From the NCBI GenBank assembly GCA_021442155.1, contig CM038214.1, forward strand, positions 23,275,808 to 23,339,807: a DNA stretch of 64,000 bases, in the 5' to 3' direction. Under the pieces are notes generated by a model. It did no database searches, was not told the origin of the DNA, and saw only the letters and a program-made list of their open reading frames with translations. This document shows, one piece after another, positions 37,643-47,309 of the stretch; the first letter of the stretch is position 1, and the number at the start of each line of letters is the position of its first letter. This DNA comes from Cymbidium sinense. Taxonomy: Eukaryota; Streptophyta; Magnoliopsida; Asparagales; Orchidaceae. Position numbers and translations under genes: made by a program.

Positions 37643-38015
37643 TTTTCCTACTTCTTCCAAGCGTTGGATAACCATATTGTGGGTTTTTTCTACCAGTTGG
37701 GGCTTTCCCTTCACCGCCCACATGGGGATGGTTTATAGGGTTCATAACTACTCCTCTGACTACAAGAGGCTTACCTAGCCAACACTTAGATCCAATTTTA
37801 CCCAACCTTTTTTGGTTTACCCTAACAATATACCCACTTGTCTGACTATTTCTAAGCAATTTTTGGATATCAAATGGACCTCCCCAAGTGGTAATTTGAA
37901 TGTGGCTGACTTACCTTCTTGTGCAATCAGTTCTAATGCCTGCTGCTCTAGCTAATTGTCCACCCTTTTCAAGTGTGATTTCTATGTTATGTATGGCCAT
38001 GCCTAAGGACATATC
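37643..38015 (-). pseudogene. rpl2: Plastid rpl2 second-exon remnant
   Basis: Rpl2 is a large-subunit plastid ribosomal protein close to the peptidyl transferase centre. The minus strand gives [20 protein letters not shown] and QLARAAG, a frameshift, [19 protein letters not shown], a second break, then [37 protein letters not shown] and [18 protein letters not shown]. Plastid L2 has [25 protein letters not shown]. The PHGGG loop is altered to PHVGG. The last residues of L2, the spacer and the first two thirds of rps19 are missing, so the frame runs from rpl2 into rps19. Confidence 0.92.
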
Positions 38016-38995
38016 AGTTGACTTTTTTCTCAATCAAAATCCCTTCCTAAACTGTACAAGCTTCTCCAAAGCATATGAATTTCTAGATGTATATGATGAT
38101 ATATAGATAGATGGATCTTATATGAATCATATGATTCAATACCACATGAGTGGATATAGAGGAATCCGAATCTGTTGAGTCACTCATGTTATGATCTTCT
38201 ACATCTTAGGTCTCCCTGTTCTATCATCTGGCTTATGTTTTTCATGTAGCATTCAGACCAAATGACTATGAAATTAGGTTGATACTTCTACATATTATGA
38301 GTCACATAGAAGACTCTTGCTTTGCTCCTTAGTCCTTTTAAGGTTGAGTTCAGTGACTCATCAATGGTAAGCTTAGTCATGAACAAGTAAGATTGCCTTT
38401 GTTTTCCAAGGATCAAAGTAATTGAGACTTTGCCAAACAAGTACCTCAAGAAAGAAAATTCTCCACACCTCAACTCAAAAAGAACAACGAAAGATAGTAA
38501 TGTGCTAGCTATCGAAGGATCAATGAGTTCTTTACCAAACTGATTTGGTAAGGATAGGAATTTCTACTAACAAATAAAGAAGATGAATTTTCTTGACTAG
38601 TGAGCTAACCATTTTTCTTGAGGAGTTCTTTTCTAAAGTAGTAGTTAGCTAAAGAAAGAGACTATTGCCTTTCACTTGTTCTACAAGTTTAACACTCCAC
38701 ACCTTATTTTCCACAAGAGTAGTGGTGGTGGTAGGGAAAGAAAAGTGTGATTTGTCTTTCTAGCATTCTCTCTTTAGAATGCAAGTAATATGCCAATTTT
38801 ATGCGTGGAATCAGTAGCTGTTAACTAGACAGGTTGAGACCAAAATCTCCGTTGTTGTCTATTTTCTATAATGAAGAAGAGCTAGAGAATAGATTGATAC
38901 TTTTCCCGAGGGCTCCCAATGACTACTACTCTTGTGAGTTCTTGGTCCTTGACTTTCGGGAATGAAAATAGGGATACACCCTAACTATCACATGA
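38016..38995. other. No supported gene
   Basis: The remainder of the rpl2 intron or first exon was not recognised upstream of 38,015. A 61-residue minus-strand frame at 38,288-38,473 matches nothing I know. A GTGGTGGTGGTAGGG stretch lies near 38,722. Confidence 0.3.
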
Positions 38996-39018
38996 TCCAA
39001 CAGTGGTATTAGAGTAGA
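38996..39018 (+). other. Possible degenerate tRNA-iMet primer binding site
   Basis: AACAGTGGTATTAGAGTAGAG resembles the AACAGTGGTATCAGAGC sequence, complementary to initiator tRNA-Met, that follows the 5' LTR of many plant LTR retrotransposons; the differences are C-to-T changes. A TG...CA-bounded LTR to the left was not confirmed and no gag was found to the right, so it may be a relic or a chance match. Confidence 0.35.
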
Positions 39019-39374
39019 GTTTTCATGCAAAACTCTATTTTACAATATGAAACCCTACCACCTCCATCAACTAACTCATTGACACAAAACCCAGAAAAAA
39101 GATTGGAATCTAAATTTCATGATTTCATCATTCATTCCAAAATTTGATTCATAAAATAGTTTTTTTCTTTCCATATCCTATTAGAATCATCATCTACTTT
39201 AATTCAATCTCAATTCAAAACCATACACATACACTCTTGCCATTTGTCATGTATGAGCAAAACCTGACCTATATGAGCACTACTAGAAAAAAAAACATAA
39301 ATAAAATGAAGTCAGTGAAATCCAACCTATTCTTTCAATAAACAACTCACACAAACTCTCTTTCAAATAAAATC

Positions 39375-39606
39375 AATACACCCAACACTATGCTAAGATT
39401 TCTTGGATTTATTGGCAGTATGAAACTCAAAACTCCTAGTAGATGGCCAGTTCTCAACAGAAACAAAAGGATCAATTTTCTTTTCCATATGCTCTCCCCT
39501 TATAGATAGGACTAACAAAGAACAAAGTTCTTTTTGTATCACTCTACTTATTCTTCTTAATGGAATTTGATATTTCTCAAATTTCTTATGAGCACCAATT
39601 AATGTA
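39375..39606 (-). pseudogene. Unidentified open segment
   Basis: The minus strand is open for about 70 codons, with LIGAHKKFEKYQIPLRRIS, QKELCSLLVLSIRGEHME and DPFVSVENWPSTRSFEF, ending at a stop after NKSKKS. Codon content looks more like a normal protein exon than the surrounding sequence. I do not recognise the family. It lies just downstream (on the minus strand) of the nad1 remnant but reads unlike nad1. It could be an exon fragment of a nuclear gene, an organellar reading frame, or chance. Confidence 0.3.
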
Positions 39607-39737
39607 TCTATGTGGATAAGGTTTTTATTGCAAGCTTTGATTTGTAGAAAATTTCAATACCTGATTCTACCATGAAACAATACTAGCTTTTTGATCTAGC
39701 TTATATAGCTACCCATAAAAAAGAAAGATAAAGACTA

Positions 39738-40300
39738 TAAAATGAAAAAAAGAAGAAAAAATAGTAGTAGTTGAACAATATCCCAAACACTTTGTTGTCC
39801 TTCAATAATTTCAGTAATGTTGAAAGTAACTACATAGTAGGATTACTGCTAGAACTAGTTCACTATATATTAGTTTTGAACTAATCATTTGACCAGTAGA
39901 TTGTAGCGATCCAAGGAATTGATATTTAGAATTAGCTGACATTCTAGCAAATAGAATACCATATACTCAAATACTTGATAGTGCTAGTGAATATAGAATT
40001 CCTAGTGAGAAATCACTTAGTGCTAGACCTTGTCCTAGAAAAATTACACCCCACCCTGGTAGACTAAAAACTATAGTAACCATATGTGTTAGGAAGCTTA
40101 GACTCTTTGTATCTTGTGATGGAAGAATCTTTACTAGCTTGAGAGCATCTGCAAATGGTTCTAGTAGAGCACAAGAAAAAACTACATTAGGTGAAATTCA
40201 TCATTTCATTGATCCCATTACCTTTCATTCAATTATTATTATAAAAGAAACACTGAGTAGAATTGGTACTAGAACTACTAGAATATATAGTCTATTCTAT
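39738..40300 (-). pseudogene. nad1: nad1-like remnant, closest to fungal mitochondrial NADH dehydrogenase subunit 1
   Basis: Nad1 is a membrane subunit of respiratory complex I at the quinone site. The minus strand gives VPILLSVSF, E*KVMGSM, PFADALKL, GQGLALSDFSLGILYSLA, SSI*VYGILFARMSANSKY, FLGSLQSTGQMIS, and, one frame away, ITEIIEGQQSVWDIV. Flowering-plant Nad1 instead has LADGLKL, VLSDLNIGLLYL and VSYEVSIGL; the pattern here is what I recall from fungal proteins. It covers about residues 10-185 of roughly 330 and is not interrupted by the introns that split this region in flowering-plant mitochondria. Stops and a frameshift show it is dead. It lies about 175 bases downstream of the cox2 remnant. 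Confidence 0.85.
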
Positions 40301-40476
40301 CGAACTGAAAGCATTGGTTTTCTATTCAAAATATTAGTAGAATTGCATATCTAATTACACATTCTTCTAAGTCTAATCTTAGAAAAGAAAAAAGATTTAG
40401 ATTTTCTAATTCTAATTAAAATACAGGTATAAATCAATAGAGAAAGAAAGGAAAGGGGAAAGAACTATGCTTGGCT

Positions 40477-40832
40477 ATCAATCCATGCAAAGCCTTTCTC
40501 TGGTTACAGCTTCAATCGCAATTGGCATAAATTCATGGTATACTCCACAAATTTTTGAACATTATCCATAGAACACTCCACATTCAATTAGAATCGATAT
40601 TTGGTTAAGTCATCCATGCATGACATCAATTTGGAGTCCTAGTGAAGGAACAAGAATGTCATGAATAACATCAGCACCTGTAATAAGAAATTGGATGTGT
40701 GTATCGCTTGGTACTACTACTCAATTATCAATATATAATAGTCATAGTTTTCTATGTTCTAGGTCTATTTTAGGAACCAAATCAAATTCCATTGATTCTC
40801 CATATTCATTAAGAAAATTTAAGTCATTCATT
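40477..40832 (-). pseudogene. cox2: cox2-like remnant, closest to fungal mitochondrial cytochrome oxidase subunit 2
   Basis: Cox2 carries the binuclear CuA centre that receives electrons from cytochrome c. The minus strand reads NEYGESMEFDLVPKIDLE, DN*VVVPSDTHIQFLITGAD, VIHDILVPSLGLQIDVMHG, *LNQISILIE, GVFYG*CSKICGVYHEFMPI, AIEAVT. Of the CuA ligands, both Cys, the His and the Met are still visible; the bridging Glu is now Lys (CSKIC). Plant Cox2 has [26 protein letters not shown] and CSEICGTNHAFMPI, so HDxxVPSLGLxID and GVYHxFMPI point away from plants and towards fungi. Only the C-terminal copper domain is present. Stops and a lost codon in the IEREG region mark it as dead. Confidence 0.88.
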
Positions 40833-40985
40833 GCATCTTGCTACTTTCACTACATACTTTATTGAGTGATTCATGATAGAAGTCATACAAGCTCAATACC
40901 TGTCAGCTATCACTTTCTCTGAAAAAGATCTCATGCCTAGAATGTCAGAACATAATCACCCTTTATAAGTTATTGTAGAGAATGA
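40833..40985. other. Right end of the organelle-derived region
   Basis: No gene was recognised. Just beyond, at about 40,990, the sequence changes to the long-LTR family. Confidence 0.3.
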
Positions 40986-40989
40986 CAGT

Positions 40990-43900
40990 TTTATGATTCA
41001 TTAAACCCGACCCCATGGGTCAAATTAGCTCATTCCAAATCCCTCCACCCATTTGAATGCACATGGAAGGTTGACAATCCACTCAAGACATCCAACCAAC
41101 CATGTGCCAACTTAAAATAGCCTAAAAAACTCTCCAATGTGATCAATTGAATCAAAATAGCAAGGGAAGTGTCGGCCGTCTGATTTCCATAGGGGGAGAT
41201 ATACTCCCCCTAATTCAATTCAAAACTATAATTCCCCAATTTGATCAAGCCCTAAAGAGTGTTAGGAAAGATCAGAGAGCCATCCTAAGCATTCTAAGAG
41301 GGATTTGAATTTGAGATTTCTCGATTTTCTCCATTAGAAAATAGGGGAGCTCATTTGAACTTCCAACTTTCTCCACACTAAAAACCACTCCAATTCCTCT
41401 TACACACTTCTTATAAGGATCAATCTGAGCACACTCAAGCATCCACTTGAGTTCCCATAGCAAGGAGAGAAGCAATTGGATCAAAGCCACAAGTGACATC
41501 AACTAGTGTTGGTCCATAGAGCAAACCACTCAACCCCAAGGCTTAGGAATTTCAACAGGGCTTCATCTCCACTAGATGAAGATACCTCATCGATCTTGAG
41601 CACCGGTGGTCACCTTCGGTGAGGTATGGAATTTTTTGACCACCTAGCATAGGAGGTGTTGGTCTTTTGTGAAAGGAATTTTCATGTCATGCAAATTCTA
41701 CAATTGGATGTGTTCCTTATTGGCTTTAGATGGTGTGTGTAAAGTTTTATTTTAATCCAAGCTCAATCGAGCTCAGATCTTCCCCTAGATCATGGATGGT
41801 CTCTATTGAGCCTAGGGGAAGAACTAAAGAAATCAGGCCATCCATCCATGCATTTTGGATGGACGATCGAGATTATTCCCATGTTTAGAAATTCTTTTAT
41901 CCCTTTTAAAACCACGGGAGATCCTTGGCGTCTGATCTTTGATCGGATAGTAGAGATCAAAGCGCATCCCACCATCACACCGCCACTTGATGGGATGCTT
42001 AAGTGGGATGCTCACCACGTGATGTGTGTAAAGTACACTGACTGCCATCGCCACATGTCGTGCTGTGATCTGAAGGATTAGTTAAGGATTTTAATTAATG
42101 CTAATTAATCTATTGATCTTCTAAAATTCATATCTCTCTCAATAAAACTCATAAAAATATGAGGTAAAATCTTATGAAAAGATAATTCAACCTAGAATAT
42201 TTTAAAAATAATTTCAATGTATTTTGAATTATATTTTTCTTTGATTTTGGGTTTTATTGGAAATTTTATTTTACTAATTACCTCTTAATTAAGCTCTGAT
42301 TAATCCCAAACTTCTTGGGTATGTTTTAGGGGATGACCTCTGCCTCTCCTAATTTTCTTAAGTTTTATTAAAGGCTTAATTGGGGAATTACATATGTATT
42401 TCTTAATTACTCCCTTAATCTAATTAAGGATAATTAAGGTGTGATTTGTGGTTTTAATCTATGATTAGAGTTGATTCAAGTCAGATCCAGTAGAAAGAAG
42501 GTTTAGGGGTAATTTTGGGGCATTTCCCCTAAGCTATTCCATAAACCCTCTTTTAATCTTATATTAATTAAGGGGTAATTCACTAATTATCCCCTTAATT
42601 AATTTTTAAAAATTTTAAAAACTTTCAGAACTTAATGAATCTACTTTACGTAGATGCTTAGGTGTTTAATAACATAAATTCAATTAAGGAAATCAAAACA
42701 CAATTCATATGTGTGAAGGGGTGTTTTGAAATTACTTAAGCTAAACCCCTTAGCTTAATTAACCATTAATCATGAGCCAAATTGCATTAGGCCCCTTTTC
42801 TTCCTAAGTGCATTGCAAATTTAAATTTCTTGTGAGATTTTAAGTCATCTAATTGGCTCATAAGTACTTGGTTAACTATGCTAAGGTGGTGTAGGTAAGG
42901 GTTAATTAACTTGCATAATTCATATCTTAACGTAATCAAAACATGAAATAAAATCAATGCAAAACCATTAAAAAACTTAAATAAAACCCTCTTGTAAGTT
43001 GAATATATTTTCACACTTAGAAACTCTAACTTAAAGCCATAAAAAAGTGTACACACAAACTTTCAAAGCACACACATTAACCCAAGTCACTACTTCTAGC
43101 TTTAGGTTAGGGAAGTGCATGGTTTGATGCTTTGTTTTATTTTGTGATATATATTTTAGACTAGATGTTAGGCCAAATGCTCATAGAATGAATGGTAGGG
43201 CGATCTTAGCCTAACCATTATTTTCTGCTGGGGATTGTGCTTAAGGGGCACTATCATAAATAAAAATATATTATGCTTTTGCTTGCAGGTGCTTATACCC
43301 CTAAGCATAATCCATAGGCTAAGTGGACTTAGTCACCCATGTATGGGGTGATAAGTCCAATATACATGCTTGGGATTTGGTGGTTTGTTTAGCTAACCTT
43401 TATTTTACAGGTGTTAGCTAGATTTACTTTTCCTTTTCATGTAAATTTTGCAATTAGGATTTTGGAATGATTATTATGGGGATTAGGATGAGCATTTGTC
43501 ATAAGATCCTATCTTATACACCATGTGAGGCCTTGGAGCATCCACCTTCCAACCATCTAAAAGAAAGAACCAAAGAAAAATGAAGAAAAGAAGAATGAAG
43601 AAATGAAGCTTGAAGACCCCTATAATAATGAGTTCCTTGCTTAATTGTATGTAATTCATTTGTAATACGGGTTGTATAAGTGTAGTGCTCAGCTACCTAA
43701 TTTTTTTTCAGATTTGTGCGGTGGTGCCTGACCATAATCGACCTCTTATTCTTTGCACTTAGCTTTATAAATTGATTGATGATTTATTTAGCTTATCATT
43801 TAAATGGCATCCTTTTCCTAATTTCTTTCTTGCTTTATGAATGGCCTTGATGACGATTAAGCTCTTAGGAAAAAATAAATCTTTTACCAAACTTAACATT

Positions 43901-45195
43901 TCAAAACTAAAAATAAACAACTCATAATCTCACCTAAAGCTTAGGTTTAAAATCAAGATAAAAGAATTAGCAACCCCTTAGCTAGATGAGTATTTCTTTT
44001 ATAACATCATGCACAACTGCATCTTATTTCACTCTTGATTGGAGGGCTTCCACCTTTGCCAGAGAAACTTGGCTTGACTTGTGAGACATGGTGGAAACAC
44101 ACCTCCTCCCTTCTCGCTAATTTTGGCCAATAACTTTATTTCTCATACATTATGCATATGAATCCTATTATCTTGAGTCAAAATGATTATCTAAAATAAA
44201 AAAAATAAAGTTTGAATTGCATTAGATTTAGGTCATTTGAAGCATGCCTTTTACATGATCTAGTCTCTTTAGGGAGTGAGTTTAAGGACTTAGTCTCTTT
44301 CTAAATAATAATAGCCTAACTATCTTGCATTAAGCATATGAATTAATTACATGAATTTAAAATCATAGGAGGAATTAGTTGGCGGCCACCCTCAGGCGAT
44401 TATAAATCCAAGCTGTCGGGTGGTTTGTCTTCTCTTGTGAAGGCAAACCAAATATCCATTTTTTGCCTTAGATTTAGGTTGTGCTTTTGGCCCTCACCAA
44501 AGCACCCTAGATTTATGTTTTGAGGTTGCTTTTCCCTTTTGTGGGCCCTAAGTATAAATCCACACCTCTTAGGCATTTCCATAACCTTGTATTATGAAAT
44601 TATAAGCCCTCATATTCTAATGAAAGATCCAACTCAAACAAATTAAATCAATTTCAAAAATATAAAGCCCAATTGTAGGATAGTTTGAGATGCTCGCTAG
44701 GTTTCCTAGCATCACGAGTATCTCCCACTTATCTCCATTCAGCTTCGATAATAAATCTCTCTTTGATCAGTCCCATTTGATCTTCAAAAATAAACCAATC
44801 GATTGATAAACCTCTCTTATTAAAATCTTTAGAGATAACGATCATTTACCTTAATCTAGAGTTTTCCTAAGAAATCCTCATTCATTAGGATGTAATTAAA
44901 TATGGGGGCTTGCCCCTGTAGGGAAATTAATGAACCCCGTTTAAAATAAACCCTGCTTTACTTTTCCATGTAAAGTAGGGGAAGAATCTCTAGTAAACTT
45001 CGAAGACCCAACGTCCTTAGGAGTCTTTATTTTAGTGATTAGGTCCATTGTAGCGTGGTGAGTTCTATCTTTCGAGATAGTAAACCTCTCTTTAATGTCG
45101 TACCCGATCACCTCAAAAAGCATATCCGTGGATCTACGTGGCATCCCAAAAAGATGAATTCTTATAGTCTTGTCTTTCTTTTCTCCCAACAGATT
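40990..45195 (+). mobile_element. Long LTR of a Tat/Ogre-like element, copy 2 (5'-truncated)
   Basis: This matches 3,230-5,160 and 6,465-8,696 in direct orientation along its length, for example GGGGGAGATATACT (41,196 against 3,403), CACCGGTG...CGGTGAGGTATGG (41,600 against 3,808), TTGTGCGGTGGTGCC (43,715) and CTTAGGTTTAAAATCAAGAT (43,939). It lacks the first ~2.3 kb of copy 1 and block Y. It ends in a decayed primer-binding-like motif at about 45,193-45,210, so the orientation is +. No internal coding region follows. Open frames at 41,790-42,081 and elsewhere are not credible. Confidence 0.7.
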
Positions 45196-45229
45196 TGAAA
45201 GGTGACTTTATAGAAATTTTTCACTACAC

Positions 45230-46720
45230 AAGCATACAATTTCTAGATATACAGTCTAAACTATTACCACAAAATAGGAAAAATATTTCACATCATAGAA
45301 CATCATAGATCATCAACCTAACTTAAATTTAAGATCTGTGACCTAGTAATCTAGTGTGCGAGAGAGGGGCTTGTGGGTATGGATACATTAAGTTTTGTTT
45401 GAATTTGATTCTGGTTTAAAATTTAATCTTGTATTTTTCATAATTTTCTTTCATAGGTATGTGTCATTGTTAAACTAGAGATTTGAGGTATCAACACCTT
45501 CTTTGGACTAGTAACTCTATGATCTCGAACAGAGTATATACCATATGATAGCTTATTATGAAATGTTTTATTTTTAATGAATTATCTAAATTAGTTTTCT
45601 TTGTTCTATTTTTAGGATTTGTTCAATTTTCTATCGGGAAGTATCAATTTAAAGAATTTAATTACTTTTAGATTTTATTCCAACTTGATGGTTATATTTG
45701 TTTTGAAGTTGTGTTTAAGTTTTTAAAGAATGAAGAATAGAATAAATTATACTTTGAGCAGAACCCATTTCATTTAACATTTTAATCTTAATATAATAAA
45801 ATTTTTATCCTAAGATAAAGATCCATTCTAGCAATCAAACTAAGAACCTAAGTATCGTAACTAGCCTTTTTTTAATTTGATTGAATGATTTATTTGAGTT
45901 AGATTTAATTTGATTAATGTTTAATTTCTTCTTTGAGTTTGAAGTATATGTTGTTTAATTATTTTTAAATGTTGTTGGAATTTAAAGATTTTATTCTTTT
46001 TTTATTTAAATTTTATTAAATTTTATTAATGTTTCCTGATTTAACCAATTTGTAACTTTTTATTAGAATTTAAAATAGTCAATTAAAAGTTTAATCATTT
46101 GGCTGATTGATTATTGTTTATTTAGATTTTATGTTGGTTATTTTAGATAAACATTATTATATATAGTTTCATAATTTAAGTTTATATTTAATTTATATTT
46201 CTTTGATTTGATTAAGATTTAGAGTATATTGGTTGCTAATTTCACATGTTTTGGTTTAGTTCATTAGATTTTGATTTCATTAGTGTTATTCAATTATTTC
46301 ATTAATGTTAATGTTTATTAAATTTGAATGATCTAAGCTATTAAAAATTAATGTTTAATTTAAGCTTACTTTAAAGGCATTGATTTCATTATTCAAGTGA
46401 TTTGTTTCATTTAGATTTACATGAATGTAATTGCATATTTAATTCATTTGTTTGATAAAATTTCTCAAGATAAACCTTGCTTATTAATATTAAACTATTG
46501 ATTGTAGCATAAGATATCTAAAGGAATGAACTATTTAGGTGCCAAACCTAATTTAGGCCATTTTTTATTATTTTTAAGTTATTTAAATTTAATGATTTAA
46601 TTTAATCATTCATATTTATTTATCATTGATGTCTTCCATTTGATATTAAGTAAGGTTAAAGTAGTTTCAATGTTAATCTTTAATTGACCATCATTAAAAA
46701 GTGATATAGAAAAAGTAGTG
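45230..46720. other. AT-rich stretch without a supported gene
   Basis: Long T-rich runs with ATTTAATTTGATTAATG-type words are present. No open frame, repeat boundary or protein motif was recognised. It ends where the chromovirus integrase begins. Confidence 0.3.
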
Positions 46721-46724
46721 ACTT

Positions 46725-47280
46725 AATATTAGACATGTCAGAAGGCCAAAAGCATAAAGAAAAGGTTGAAAATATTGTGCATTGCTTATTTCTTTTAGAC
46801 CTTGGAAGACATTTTCATGGATTTTGTATTAGGTCATCTCAGAACTCCTAGAGGTCATGGTAATATTTTTGTAGTTTTTGATAAATTCTTAAAAATGTAA
46901 AAAATGGACCACTTCTTACTTAATTCTATGTAAAATGATGCATTTCATATAAGAAGATTTTTCTTCAAGGAGATAGTTAGATTGCATTGGCATCCTTTCA
47001 GAATTATTTTAGATAAAGATGTCAAATTCCTATCACACTTTTAGAAAATATTGCTAAAATTGATGGGCACCACACTTGACCTTTCTTCAACCATTCACCC
47101 ACAAATTGATAGTCAAATTGAGGTCACCAATAGATCATTTAGAAATCTTCTTAAAAGTTTTGTGTGTAGAAGCTTAGGTAATTTGAATCTTCACCTTCTT
47201 ACAATTAAGTTTTCCTATAATAAATTTTTTCATAAAAATCTAGAATTTATCGATAAAATATTTAGTGGTTACAAAACATT
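46725..47280 (+). pseudogene. Chromovirus integrase, first part, split by a LINE
   Basis: Integrase of a Ty3/gypsy chromovirus. Visible in order: TCQKAKS (end of the zinc-binding region), LEDIFMDFVLG with the first catalytic Asp, HGNIFVVFDKF, EIVRLHWHPFRIILDKDVKFL with the second Asp, TTLDLSSTIHPQIDSQ and EVTNRSFRNLLKSF with the catalytic Glu, and FSYNKFFHKN. The frame is then lost; the expected next part (PFKIVYGYN) appears 2.6 kb away at about 49,913. One long open piece (47,051-47,293) covers the Glu region. Stops elsewhere show decay. Confidence 0.85.
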
Positions 47281-47309
47281 GTCTCTAAAATAAAGCAAAT
47301 CAAAGATAT

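Noticed and set aside
39738..40300. Plant mitochondrial nad1 or plastid ndhA
   Set aside because: ADALKL, LSDFSLGILYSLA and ITEIIEGQQSVW do not fit either; land-plant Nad1 is highly conserved and reads differently at these sites.
41790..42081. Overlapping open frames on both strands in LTR copy 2
   Set aside because: They arise from the hairpin-rich LTR segment; the equivalent part of copy 1 (3,990-4,280) has no matching open frame.
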